Source: Synanceia verrucosa (lineage: Eukaryota > Chordata > Actinopteri > Perciformes > Synanceiidae). Taken from it: a stretch of 64,000 bases of DNA. The stretch covers positions 25,592,437-25,656,436 of the forward strand of contig CM056551.1 of assembly GCA_029721515.1 (NCBI GenBank), written 5' to 3'. The notes below the pieces were generated by a model, which saw nothing but the letters and a program-made list of their open reading frames with translations, did no database searches and was not told the origin of the DNA. Below, one piece after another: positions 37,215 to 49,215 of the stretch. The translations under genes and the position numbers were made by a program. How positions within the stretch are numbered: position 1 is the first letter of the stretch; every line of letters starts with the position of its first letter.

Positions 37215-39602
37215 GTGAGCCATGTGACAAGCATGTGTTTGTTTTGTAAGCAACTGAAAGAATGACATGTATTCTTTTTACTACAGTTTTCATTTTTATA
37301 TAGATTTTAAATGACTAGTGATCCAAACTACTATGTTTTGTTTGTTATTCATATTGTGATGTAAAAGTACACCTCATTTTGTATTTCAGAAATAAATAGA
37401 CATATTTTATGTATCTTCTGGCTCAGTATGTTAATGAAGTAGGTTATAGTGAAATAATAACTAGGCTATCTCTTCATATTGATGAAGTAGTGCTGAAAAA
37501 TACCAGAAAGATACCAAGCATGGGCATGTATTAAAAAAAACAGCCAAAACAGGCCCAGGACCTAAAGGGTTAAGTAAAATGTAAAATAAAAAAAAGTATC
37601 AAAAGAAAAATGTCCTTCTGCTCTTTCGATCTTTGTCCTATGAATCATTTCGTCTGATTTTGCATTAAAATCAACTCTACAGAAATAGCCAGTCTTCTCG
37701 CTGATGGACTTTTTAGTCTTTGTAGGTCATACAGAGGCAAATATGAGCCTGTTTCATAACAAGTTAAAACCACCTTGAATATCACAACTTAATTCATACC
37801 TCCAAACAGCTTATTGTCACTGCAGATATCCCTAATTGTGATCTTATTAAAATATCCTTAAAAGTTGTATTCACTCCACATAATAATAACAACTCATTCA
37901 CTGGAAACCCTTATTTTCCCAGCAGTATCTCTCACTGTGGCTTCCAGCCATGCTAATTTTTCATCTACATCATTTCATTGAGTTTTAATTAACACTACAA
38001 GGATTCAGTGTCCTCAAATGACATCACTTGGAGCACAGATTCAACCTCATTAGCTCTTGATATCTCTTAAACCAAGCAGATTTTAGTGTTATATGATAGA
38101 TGATGTACATAATGAATTGATTTGTTGTTCAACCAGCTATCCCCTAAACTAAGATCTCAGACTATCCCTGTAGCTACTTTGTTATTAATAAGACTGAGCG
38201 ATAAGGAGGCGCGCATCATCCCTTTACACCAGCTTTTCCACAAGCTTGGCTGTCTTTCCTGTAATTCCTAAAAGACAAACTCAGCACCTTGTTTGCTGAC
38301 TAAATTTTAAAAAATCAGAGGTATCTGTACCTTTTCCTCTCTTTATCCGTTAACTTCTATGATTTTCAGCAATCTGATTCATCTCCCCTCTGCTCCATAG
38401 AGAGTCACTGAACTGCCATGAAACTACTTCTAATACATTTACACCATTATAAAGTGTCAGGCAACTACTCCTCCTTCAATTGCTGCTTGCCTTCTGCCAG
38501 ACAGCTGGAATTAAAGTGGTTGCACTACAAATGTAACATCAGCCACTTAAAGAGAAAAGGCATTGTACTTGTTTCAAGACCAGGGCACATTTACAGCCTA
38601 CTGCTGCTGCACCGCAATATTCTGTTAAAAGAATTGCCTATTGTTGAACAGGGACGTCTGCTGGTTCTGTGTGCGTGGTTTCACTGGAAATGCCACCGGT
38701 TCATTAAATGAACTGCAGTCAACATATTAAGTTTGTTCCCATTTGAGTTCTGGTCACATTGAAGACTATTTGTGGAGTGATGCTTTACATGCCGTTGTTG
38801 CAGTTATGTCTTTAGGTGATCTATAAAATATTATTATTTAAAACAGGCTGTTTACGAGGCATGCTTAGCACATGATTGATATGACCTTTCACAGACCGTC
38901 GTTCTCTGGGAAAACATCAGCCTTAACCTTTTTTAGCTGTGCGCGTGTGTGTGCGTGGTTAAACGCCATCCAGCAGTGCCTGCCTCGTAAGCTTTTGTAA
39001 GGTTTGTCTCGCTGAGATGAAAATAATACATTACTGATTGATTGATCAATCATGTCTGAAAGGTTATCAGTGTTTGTGTGTGTCTGTATGTGTCTAACTG
39101 TTTGTGTGTGTGCGTGTGCATGTGCCACGGCTTGATGCAGAATAGAGATTGATGGAGGCTTGCCGTGAGGAGGATACTCAGTTATCTCCTTGTAATTAAA
39201 ATCCACCTCATAAAGATTATTGACTCCCCCACCACACAAACCAGCATGCTCCCTCACTTGGCAGGGTTTGCAAAGCGCTTCTTAAAAAATGAAAAATAGC
39301 ATATTAAGCAGCACATATTTCCCATTTATGCGGAACATTTAGATGTGGTTAAGTTATCGTAATGTGCAATAAAACCTGGATGTGAAATTTGTAATCCACT
39401 TTGGAAAATTGCTTACTATATTGCTTTAACATCCCCTGAAAGAGCTTTTGAGATGTGTGTGCCAGGTTTATTGTACGCTATAATTTAAAAGTCCTCAATG
39501 CAGGCTGTAAATATAAATTTATTAGTGGCAGGTTTAAATAGGCAGACTGAGGTAGCGTGAGTAAGTGTGATGCTTGAGTGTTTGCTGTATGTGATTACAT
39601 AC

Positions 39603-39624
39603 AGTGTGTGTGTGTGTGTGTGTG
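39603..39624. repeat. (GT)n microsatellite
   Basis: A GT run of about 11 units. Confidence 0.85.
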
Positions 39625-39934
39625 ATAATGTGGTCTCTCTGATCAGCACGTCATTGTAGGCAGGACAGGTGAGTGGGTTTGGGTGTGTGTTGATTTTCTG
39701 TCTGTACATAGTCAACGCCCTGTTTTGAACTAAACCATACGGTCAGGATGTAAATCTTAAAGCTCTTCCTAATTATGGGGTCAGTGTTTCTGAATTTGGA
39801 GGAAAATCTGAGTTTTAATGTTTAGGGTCAAGCCACTTGGTGGTAGACGGTGGCCTGGTGTCCTCTGGCCCTCCACTACTGGCTCTTAGCACCAGCGTAA
39901 CAAAAACACCTCCAATTCAAACGTGATCAGAGAT

Positions 39935-40501
39935 CAGTGGTGTAGTCTCCGTGATACGCAGGTATGCGGCATATACCTCCTCGAAAATGTCCCAAATTAC
40001 TGTATAACCACTACAAAGGCACAAAGATACTCAGCATGGATTCTAGGGTCCATGATTGACAGGAGTCCAGAGAGTCCCCTAACACAATTATAATACAAAA
40101 CTCACAGTAACACATATATTTTACTTACGATGTGTTGGTAACACTAAGTTTGGAAAAGTTTCTCATAATTTCTGGAACATTAGCCTGTTAGCTATTCCTA
40201 GCTTTGTCCATAGTTTATAAGCTAGTTCACTTTGCTCTCCATATTAGGTCATATTTCTGAAGAAACCTCTGGATTTATTCATTCAGTGATTCTCCTACCA
40301 AGTAAATTTCTTTTCATGATTATGGGAATTATAGTCAAAAATGTCTCAAAAATGAATAGTTTTATGTAAAACAGTGTCAAAGTTTTCCACTGAGGGGGAC
40401 CAGTAACATTTCTTTTCATGGGGCTAAAATCCCTGCATACTTTATGCAGCCATACATGGGGTCTGAGTATACCCACTAGAATAGACCAGACTACACCACT
40501 G
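39935..40501. mobile_element. 567-bp hAT-like MITE with 8-bp target duplication
   Basis: The left end CAGTGGTGTAGTCT is the exact reverse complement of the right end AGACTACACCACTG at 40488-40501. Flanks are TCAGAGAT (39927-39934) and TCAGAGAC (40502-40509), an 8-bp target-site duplication with one mismatch. An 8-bp duplication and CAG...CTG ends are the signature of hAT-superfamily elements. There is no coding capacity, so it is non-autonomous. It lies in an intron. Confidence 0.9.
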
Positions 40502-40697
40502 TCAGAGACCTATCATCACAATCTGGTTGTACAATGCAGAGGGTTAAAAACCTATGAAGAACATATCAACACATTCTCATATGGTTCATTTTACTTTATT
40601 TGTAAGTAAGTTTTGACTCAAAATATGTGGCAAGGTGACATTGTATGTATTTCTATGTATCTGTCTGTACATTTTGCCCTTTTGTGTATATCTCCAG

Positions 40698-40810
40698 CAG
40701 ACGGAGAGCTGCTTCTCTGGGGTCAGATCCCCTGTGTGCCCCGGGTTGTTGATCATCCAGGCCTCAAAATACACTGGACGCCACAGCCTGTTCCACTGGC
40801 AGGCAGAAAG
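40698..40810 (+). CDS. RCC1-repeat protein, internal exon (113 nt)
   Basis: The exon continues the preceding strand as ADGELLLWGQ, giving T-A-D-G-E-L-L-L-W-G, the canonical start of another RCC1 blade. The usual GQLG loop is replaced by QIPCVPRVV, so this blade is shortened or diverged. The acceptor region reads TCTCCAGCAG, two AGs three bases apart. Using the first AG gives Ala-Asp-Gly, which best matches the family spacing; the second would drop the alanine in frame. The donor is AAAG|GTGTGT, phase 0. Confidence 0.88.
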
Positions 40811-41273
40811 GTGTGTCTGAGGAATAAAGACTGGACAAATCATGTTTCAGACTCAAGTCCTAAGTAGATGAAAGCCCCAGGATCTTCTGAGTATATGAGG
40901 TTTAGCTGGATATGCATACATTTTTGAAGGGTCCACACTGAGCTGAGCTTGCTTTCTGTAGGTTTAAAGTATGTAGTGTTTCTCAACAAACATAACTCAA
41001 TGGTGTCACGGCAGAATTTCGGTAGCTGATAGATATGTCACAGATTGAGGTCTAACCAGGAGAGGAAATGCCAGAAATCAATAAAAAAATGTCATGAAAT
41101 TAAGATTTTAACTTGCAAAATGTAATGTATGTAATGCTCATCTCATCTTACCCAATAAAAGAAAAGTATAGAAAAAAGTCCATTCAATTCAGCATAATCC
41201 AAGCGCATATGTCAAGTGATTTGAAATCCTGCACTGTTTGGAAGTCTTAAAACTGTGTTTTATTTCATTGCAG

Positions 41274-41322
41274 GTGCATGATGTGGCCTGTGGAACCTGG
41301 CACATGATGGCCCTCACCACAG
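41274..41322 (+). CDS. RCC1-repeat protein, internal exon (49 nt)
   Basis: The acceptor is TTTCATTGCAG and the donor is ACAG|GTGAGT, a strong consensus. The exon encodes VHDVACGTWHMMALTT plus one base. The VxxVACGxxHxxALT pattern, with a conserved Cys-Gly and His, is the closing strand of an RCC1 repeat and is the clearest family motif in the gene. It is probably the end of the propeller in this protein, since no further WG or GQLG motif follows. Confidence 0.92.
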
Positions 41323-41700
41323 GTGAGTAATGTGCTATCTATCTAAATGTTCATATCTCTCTGGTTAATTGTTTTTTGGGCAGGCAGACTGCATCACTGG
41401 AGGTAAACCAATCAAATTGAGATTTTGCATCTTATTACTCCCCTTTTTTCTCCACACTCGCTTCTCTTCCCCTTCTCCAAATGATGTGTTGCTCCTCCTC
41501 AAAGCCCCTCCTCGCTCACTTTCTCACTCATCAAACCATAATTCACTTCAGAGGGAAGCATCATTAATGCACAGTAGGACACAGCGGCTTGATGTGTGCT
41601 AATTATATTGTGTGTTTTACACGCCGGATGACTTTTGCTTAGTCAGTGATGAGCTCAGTCTCTGGTAATTGTTTGTTGGCTGTGATGAGTTTATAAAAGC

Positions 41701-41728
41701 CTGTGTGTGTGTGTGTGTGTGTGTGTAG
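41701..41728. repeat. (GT)n microsatellite
   Basis: An uninterrupted run of about 14 dinucleotide units. Confidence 0.92.
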
Positions 41729-42541
41729 CTGCGTGTGCAATTTATGTGTGTGTTTGTCCGTGCATGAATGTGTTAGTGTTTAATATGCATGTGTAGTTTT
41801 GCATTAGAGCTACATCCATACATGTATACAACATACTCAGTTTTTTAAGTTGCCAGAAAGACAAGATTCCACAGCTCCACACACTACTGTGAACTTAATA
41901 ACGATTACCAAACATTTAAAATCTCAGGATCATTCTGACACGTTAAAACTGCATGGAACCTTAAACTCCATCAATCCCATGCAAAACTTCACTGTCAACC
42001 GTCAACCATGGCACCGCACTCCATGATTTGCTTTCGTTCTCCAACAACCCATGTGATCCTTTTAGCACTGTACGTCACTCAGTGCTGTTGCCAGAAATGC
42101 TGCTTAGCCTTTAGCTAATCACGCTGATTGGAGGTGTCCTTTGGCTCACCTGGGGGCTTCCAATCCTATTAGGCCAACCGTCCTGAGCCTAGCGCAACCA
42201 GCAGCCGCTCGTGTTTGATCACTGGTGCTTAGAGCCCACACTTGTCCTCTTATGTTGGCATTAAGGCATGGAGGAGAGGAGCGGCAGGGTGGTGGTGGGG
42301 GGTTAAAATGTGATCTCCTTAACTCTCTAGGGGGGCAGAGGGGAGTTTGGTGCCTCACCTCCCTCACTGACACTCCTCTGTTATTCGAACTGGAGCTGGT
42401 CTTTAAACTTCTGATGTCAGTTGAAAGGCGGAACAGTGAAGTTGTTTCCAAGCAAAAAGGGAAAGAAATGGAGGGAATGAAAGATTGAGAGAGGAGGAAG
42501 AACAGGAACGAGGGTGTATGTTGTTGTGGATGTTTTTACCT

Positions 42542-43257
42542 TTAACTCTTTGAGTGCAGTTGACGGCTTTCACTGTCAAAGTGTTTTTTTCTGCAGCGGG
42601 TCGCTGTTCACGGTCTCCTGCAGCCTGTGAGTAATTTCAGGGCTTCTGTGATTTGTAGTCGGGACATAAAGAGTTAATATACGCCATGGAGATCAAAGCA
42701 GGATGTGGAGACGATTGCGTTTAGAGAGCAAAACAGACAAATTCTGGACAAAAAGTGGTGATTTTGGTGAAACTGGCCTCTACCTCTAATAAAACAAGAG
42801 CGGAACAAGTTAAAAACAAATATTTTTTCATGATGAATTTCATGAGTCTCTTCTTTCATTTGAGCTTTGCCCATTTTGAGTCATATTTCAAGACCTGCAG
42901 AAAATTTTGTACTATGTCTCTGAAAACAATGAATAGCTCAAATGAAAGAAGAGACTATTTCCTCATGAAAAAACATCTGTTTTTACCTTGTTCAATTCTT
43001 GTTTTATCAGAAGTAGAGGCCACTCCTACCCTAAACACCACTTTTTGCCCAGAATCTGTTCATTTTGCTCTGTAATTGCGATCGTCTCCACTTCCTGCTT
43101 TGATCTCTGTGGCATATACTGTCTCTTTATGCTCCGACTACATCTCCCAGAAGCCCCAAAGTTACTCACAGGCTGCCGGAGACCACGATTGGTGACCCGC
43201 TGCCAAAAAAAAAAAACACTTTGACGTTAAAATACGTCAGTGGCACCAAGGAGTTAA
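42542..43257. mobile_element. inverted dimer of the TTAA MITE (copies 4 and 5)
   Basis: The left arm, 42542-42866, is the family in reverse orientation. It starts TTAACTCTTTGAGTGC and is truncated at TTTCATTTGAGCT. The right part, about 42867-43257, is in forward orientation, begins internally at TTGCCCATTTTGAGTC and ends GAGTTAA. The segments 42542-42866 and 42935-43257 are therefore long inverted repeats of about 325 bp with a spacer of about 68 nt. Both outer ends are the element's 3' terminus, and neither copy has the 5' terminus. This could be a fold-back derivative or a nested insertion. Confidence 0.85.
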
Positions 43258-43830
43258 AGAGTATTTTTCAGTGATAACTTGTATAGAGAATCAGTCTCTT
43301 TATTCTTCCTTTCTTTTCTTAATCTGTCATTCTATGGAAGCATGCAGGGTCTGTCATTTCAAGTCAATACATTTGCTCCCACCAGGCCTGTCGCCTCTTT
43401 CTACCCTCTTCCGATCCCTACCAGGTACTCTACCTCCCCCATCACTCCTGCTATTCTCCTTCACTGCACACCCATCACTATGTCTCTCTTGTGGCTCTCC
43501 TTCGTCCTCCCCCTCCTTCTTCCCCGGGCCAAGAGCGCCCAGGAAGAGCCATGTGTTTCCAAAGTGGACTGGATGGGAAATCGAAGCAGGGCTTCTGTGT
43601 TTATCAAGCCACAGCTCCGTCACCTTGCTCCCACTGCCGTCTGGAGGCCCCTGCAAATTGGTGACAGCAGCAACAACCCTGCAGCACACATGCCCCCTTT
43701 TTTTCCACTATGTGCACGTCCACATGCACTCACACACACAAACACACACAGCATAGCACCTTGGCCTGTTTAGTTTTATTGCTGGTGTCAGGTGAGGAGG
43801 TGGAGGTAGGAGTGCTGTCTAATGTTCACC

Positions 43831-43853
43831 CCACACACACACACACACACACA
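43831..43853. repeat. (CA)n microsatellite
   Basis: An AC run of about 11 units. Confidence 0.88.
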
Positions 43854-44677
43854 GTCATTTCCACCCCTGCCGACACCTTGGCTAACAAGACCTGTGAACC
43901 GCAGTGACAGAACTCCGAGACTTGTCAGAGTCCCAGTCATTTAATGCCAAGACCTGGGCCCAGCTCTAACCCAGCAGGGTTTCTGAATGCACACCAAGCC
44001 ACAATAGGCTACACAGTAATACACTAAACACTAGTCTATTGAATACTGCTGCTCTTCCATGTTCATATTGTTTAAGTAACACCTTTACTGCAGTCATCCA
44101 CAGTAATTCTTTCTATAAAATACTACATTACTTTCATAGCATGACATTAGAGTTAGGAGGTGGATGTGAGGATAAAGTGTCTGATATGACATGGTTCAGT
44201 TTAACTTTACCTCCATTATGTTGATTTGCACCATCACACGTCTTTCATCTAGGTATTTTTGAATGTATGCCATTACTCTCATATGTCTACTTGCCTGTGC
44301 AACAGTACAGTTATGTGTCTGTAAACTGGCTGTGTGCTTTATCTGAAGGTCTAATAGTTGTGAGTCATTACAAGTAGTTTTGCATGGACCGCTGCTCCCT
44401 TTGTTGCATGTGTACAAGACGCTGGCTGCTCAATGCCTTTTTCTGCGCCCCCTATTTTGTCTTTGCTGTGATCACATAAGTGGAGGAGAAAGGAGAGCTG
44501 ACTCGGGTTAGAGCCCTTCACAGCCTTGCTACCTTGGAAATGAACTGCACAAACAACGCCCGGCCATTGTGCCTAAGCGCTTGCAATGATGCCATTTAAG
44601 AGAGTATTGATCCACCCAGTGCAGGGTCAATCATTGGATCAATGGTGTGTGGGTTGGTCGGCTGGAAGGCTGGTTGA

Positions 44678-44750
44678 CTGCATGAATGAATGGCTGGATG
44701 GATAATGGATGAATGGACGATTGGATAATGGATGGATGGATGGATATATG
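44678..44750. repeat. degenerate (GGAT)n tetranucleotide repeat
   Basis: Recurrent ATGGATGG and GAATGAATGG words with interruptions. Confidence 0.75.
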
Positions 44751-44920
44751 TATTGACTCATGGGTGGATATGAAGACTGGTACATGAGGAGACAGCGGTG
44801 TCAGGTCCACCCAAACATGAACTTGTGTGGGACTGAAGAGTTCTGATGTCTTTTGTATGAGAAGGTTCAATCTGTTTGTACACCTGTTTGAAACATTTCC
44901 AACATTCAACATACTGAGAT

Positions 44921-45387
44921 TTGCTCTTTGATTGCCAGCCGTTTTATAAAACAGGAAGTGCCTTGTGCCAGCATTTTTGCCCACTTTGAGTCATATTTCA
45001 AGACCCACAGAATATTTTGTACCATGTCTCTGAAAACACTTAATAGCTCAAATGAAAGAAGAGACTCTCCATTTCATCATGAAAAAAATGTTTTTGCCTT
45101 GTTCCATTCTTGTTTTATCAGAGGTAGAGGCCACTTTCACCAAAAATGTCCAGAATATGTCCATTTTGCTCTCTAATCTCAATTGTCTCCACTTCCTCCA
45201 TGGTGTATACAATCTCTTTATGCTCCGACTACATCTCTCAGAAGCCCCAACATTACTCACAGGCTGCAGGAGACCGCGATCGGCGACCCACTGCCAAAAA
45301 CCACTTTGACGTATTATTACATCGATGGCACTCAAGTGGTGGATTTTAAATGACGTTGAAATACGTCAATGGCACTCAACGAGTTAA
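44921..45387 (+). mobile_element. TTAA-flanked MITE, copy 6 (piggyBac-like family)
   Basis: The left end is decayed (TTGCTCTTTGATTGCCAGCCG); the right end GGCACTCAACGAGTTAA is intact. The whole interior aligns with the other copies in order, with one difference in the ZNF143-like block (CTCTCAG for CTCCCAG at about 45228-45247). It lies in an intron in the same orientation as the gene. Confidence 0.88.
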
Positions 45388-46619
45388 TGTTTGCCCTACT
45401 CAAAGGAATAGCCTCAAATACAATTCAATTCAACAACAACAAAAAGATTGGGCATCGCCTTTTACGTTGAGGAGGTCATACAACAACATCCAATAAATAA
45501 AGGACCTACATCCTTAGATGTACACAAGCATAAATTGACACTCATCAAGGAGTACATTTAAATCTTTATTGTAGCATAGAAGAGTGGGTAAACTGGAGAT
45601 ATATTTAAAAGAGTCATTGTCATTAGCATTTTCGTGGTGGATTCTTGTGATGTGTTTACACCAGGGTTGATTGACCTAGTTACCCAGCCCCTGGCAGCAC
45701 AACATGGAGAAATGTAACACAATGCAACACAAGGGAGAGGTGTAGATGCCTTTATTGTGCTTACATGTGAGACATGTGAGTCGATACACACAAATGCAGA
45801 GAAGAGCAGCAATCATCTGGGGCTCCGAGAGGTCGTGCCTCGTGACGAAAGAGAGGCAGAGGGCTTATTTAATATTCTGTAAGAGATGTCAATTGTGCCC
45901 TCTGCATATTTCTATGGAAAATTTTGTAAATAGATCCTTTGTAAATAGCATCTCTCTTGCCAATCACCCTGTCTGCTCTCTGCACAGCAGCATTAAAAAT
46001 TGATCCTTAGCCGCACCAGGGTGAAATGCTAACATTGCTGCCAAATGACTGATTAAAAAGAAAAACCTTTAATCTTTGCTTAAAAGTGCCTACTGCCTTG
46101 GCATGCCTTTCCCCTGTGCTCCTCTATCTTCCAAGGCTGTGAAGGGGAGGAGGGGGTCGCCGTGGGGGAAACGGGGTCACGCATCATGTAGAGTCAGCTC
46201 TGTACAGTGATACAGCTCCAGAGGTGAGGGGCTTTGCTAAGAACGGATCGAGGAATCAACATTCATTGCTCTCTTCTGTATTTAACTTTAAGCCAAAGGT
46301 TAAAAGCGCATTAGAGCATTCCACAAGAGGTGGTGACAGTGTTGGCACACCTTCTAACGACTTGCAAAAGAAAGCTGCTTTTTATCCAACTTAACCATGA
46401 GTAAAGTACAATCAGCAGATAGTTTGAATTGCCTTCAGCTTACTGTGTTACACAGCAATAGACTGACTCAGTCTAAACAGTGTTTAAATAGTGACATGGC
46501 AACTAAAACCTCATGAAATAAAGAACCATTAGTAAAAAAAAAAATAATAATAATTAAAGAAGACAAAAAGGCCATCAGATTGTTGGTTGGAGGTGCTGAG
46601 AGGTGTGTTTGTGTTTCAG

Positions 46620-46732
46620 GGAGCGGAGAGATCAACCGAGAATGTGCTCACCCAGAAACTGAAGCTCTCTTCAGAAACCTTGATGGTGATCCCCTACTGA
46701 CGGAGCACATGGAGAAAGAAAACAGAGTGCAA
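46620..46732 (+). CDS. RCC1-repeat protein, post-propeller exon (113 nt)
   Basis: The acceptor is GTGTGTTTGTGTTTCAG and the donor is GTGCAA|GTAATA. Split-codon phase matches the previous exon (one base plus two). The product begins GSGEINREC and is rich in Glu, Asp, Arg and His with no RCC1 motif, so it starts the C-terminal tail. There is no stop in frame, and phase 0 at the end matches the next exon. Support comes mainly from splice sites and phase, since the amino-acid sequence is not recognised. Confidence 0.78.
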
Positions 46733-49215
46733 GTAATATAAACACACCTCCTCTCTCTTGCTCTTTAGCCCTTTTATTGACTTTCTTGTATATTGTGTAG
46801 CTCAATCTGTAACTGGCTTGCTCAAGCAACAGCTCCCTAAATCTTGGAGTGGTTTATGTCTTCCTCTTGTCTGCCGTGCTGACAGTCAGACATATATTGT
46901 TTGCTTCTCAAGTCCTCTTTCATTCATGGTTTTGGTTTTGTAAATCAACATATCGGTAACGAATGGCACAATATAACGTGTTGTACTTGAGTGCAGTCCT
47001 CAAAGCATTAAGTGGTGAATATATTCCCTCACCTCTGTTAATATCAGTGAGGACCACTAAACTGTCACCCACACACACAAGCTGCTGCCCCTCCCTGTCT
47101 CTCTGTCATTCAGGTGTTTACTGTCATTCATACTCAGGGTTTTTGTATAATCCTCTCACCACACCTGAGTGCTCCCCACTCTGTCACTGGGTTTACTTTC
47201 TCTCTCTGCCTTTCACTTCCCTGCACAGCCTTTTCAAATTGCATCAGAGCCATTCTTTTACACACATTGTCATTTCTTATGTAAATAACTATAGATGAAA
47301 AGACAGTAACAGACATTTTAAGATTTACACACACCGCACGGCGCGTATGCTCTCAGTCATCCCCTCTCGTCAGCCAGTTTGTTTGTAGAAGTGTCTTTGC
47401 CTGTAGCCATAAATTAGGGGTTGTGATTTAACTCATTGAGACAACACAGAAAGACAACGAAACATGAATAAAACAAATGATGTGGAGAAGGTGAGGGAGA
47501 CGGAGAGAGCGAGGAGAGGAGGGTGAACTGAAGGCAGAAATGGGCCAGTATGTATTTCTGCTCTACTTTCACTTGGGGAAGGCTTCATTAAGAAGTCTGT
47601 TTCCAGAGCATGGTGGAATCTTTATGCGCGTGTGCACAGGAGTGTGCGTTATATTTTCACAGGTTAATGTGTGAGACTGTGTTGATGCAAACGCACATTC
47701 ATGCATACGTCTGTGCATGCGCGTAAAATTATTTTTGTGTGTTCAGTGAGAGAAGTCTCTTAAATTATTTACTCCCAGAACTCTTTAATTGGTATCAAGT
47801 TTTTAAATGGGGTCAAATGTTGCGGCGCAGTCTCATGCAGCCTTTCTCTTGCCTTAAGTCTGTATCATTACATCTGGCGCTACAGTCAGTGCTGCTACTT
47901 CATTGGACTTGAGCCTCCAAATGCTGTATGTGCCCATTGACTGGTGCTTTGCTCTCAGACTGGAAAAATGAGCTGGGTATGAATGTAGTTTGCCATGTTA
48001 GTCCCTCTACTCAGGTCTGTTACATAAAAATCATTCTATGAGTGTTGTAAACATCAAACAGAGGTGCACAAACTCATACACACCCACAGAGTCTAAGGCA
48101 GTGCACAGGGCTGGTGTTGTATTTAAGCCTCCTAATAAAGCAAATCAGAATTACACTGTGCACTGATGAATGCAGCCTTACCAGGGTATTTCACCTCCAC
48201 ACATGCAGACATGCATATGCACACATACAGACATTCTAAGTACAATAGCACTGCAGACTGGACAATCATAAAATATCATCATCATTGAATATTCGCTCAT
48301 GAGTAATTACTTTAGTAATTACGCATAAAACAATACTTGTATAGTACTATTCTCAGCATTGCCTTGTCACTGATAACTTTTAACAGTCATACATCACATC
48401 TGTATTTGTATGTGGAAGTAGAAAACAAAACAACATTGTTTTTTGTGTTTTGGTTTTTTTTTGGCCATCATACAAATCTGAGAACTTCTAGCGTTACAAC
48501 AAGGCTCATTTCTTATTACCAAAATATTTTTATTGCTCCAGAGAGACGTAATTTCACTTCTTTTGGTTGAGGCTAAATGTCTCGTCATACCTCCAGCCAC
48601 ATCGCCAAGCTAAAATATCCTGGACCAGTATCTCCACTGAATACAATGAAAAAAAGCAGCTATCATCCTTCACTCCTGGTAAGACTGCAATGCTGCTGTA
48701 ATGCCACAGTAATACGTATATTACTGCTCAACATTGAGGAAGTCATACTGACTCATTTCTGTCGTTGCCATTATTTTCGGTAACAAATTTGCACTTTTTT
48801 TTTTGTTGATTTAGTATATATTGTTTTACTATTTTTATTGCTTGTTCTATTATTTCATTGCTGTTGGATATTGTTTCTTTATTATTATAACTTGTCTACG
48901 CTGGTGTGGCAGGTGAATTTCCTCCCAACAAGGGATGAATAAAAACCTGTTATATTCTGTTCTATTCTGTCTGCTTGGAAATGTACACAATAACTAAATC
49001 ACAGTGAGCATAAATGTTGTATCAATTTAAGTCTATTGTTGCTAAAGTAGAAGTTGACCAACAAAGATAGGATCTTCAAATATTTACAAAAGATCTACAA
49101 ATAATATCCTTTGATATAGCTAAATACCAACTTGGAAAAGTATTCTCTTTTTCCTATCAATGGACTTTATATAAGCTACAAAAACCTAAATACATGTTGT
49201 GTAATGTCTTGACAG
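46733..49215 (+). other. intron with probable LINE 3' tail
   Basis: An intron of about 2.5 kb, mostly unique. Near its end a stretch resembling the 3' tail of a retrotransposon is listed separately. Confidence 0.7.
48780..48970 (+). mobile_element. probable non-LTR retrotransposon 3' end
   Basis: An AT-rich stretch leading to ACTTGTCTACGCTGGTGTGG, then GTGAATTTCCTCCCAACAAGGGATGAATAAA and a short (ATTCTGTTCT)n-like tail. GAATTTCC...GGGATGAATAAA followed by a simple repeat is a typical 3' terminus of fish LINEs; this recognition is from memory. No coding part is attached, as expected of a 5'-truncated copy. Confidence 0.5.

Larger units (their letters stand above)
37215..40697 (+). other. intron containing a hAT-like MITE
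   Basis: An intron of about 3.5 kb. Apart from the element at 39935-40501 and a (GT)n tract at 39603-39624, it appears to be unique AT-rich sequence. A GGGTTAA word near 37569 could be one end of another TTAA element, but the partner end was not found. Confidence 0.7.
41323..46619 (+). other. intron with an inverted MITE dimer and a further MITE copy
   Basis: An intron of about 5.3 kb holding a (GT)n tract at 41701-41728, the inverted MITE pair at 42542-43257, a (CA)n tract at 43831-43853, a degenerate GGAT-type tetranucleotide stretch near 44680-44750, and MITE copy 6 at 44921-45387. Overlapping open frames of about 160 codons at 43271-43773 are Ser/Pro/Leu-rich, lie inside the intron in two frames at once, and are not considered genes. 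Confidence 0.75.

Noticed and set aside
43271..43773. Two overlapping frames of about 160 codons
   Set aside because: They lie in an intron, overlap in different frames, and are Pro/Ser/Leu-rich low-complexity products of C/T-rich DNA with no family motif.
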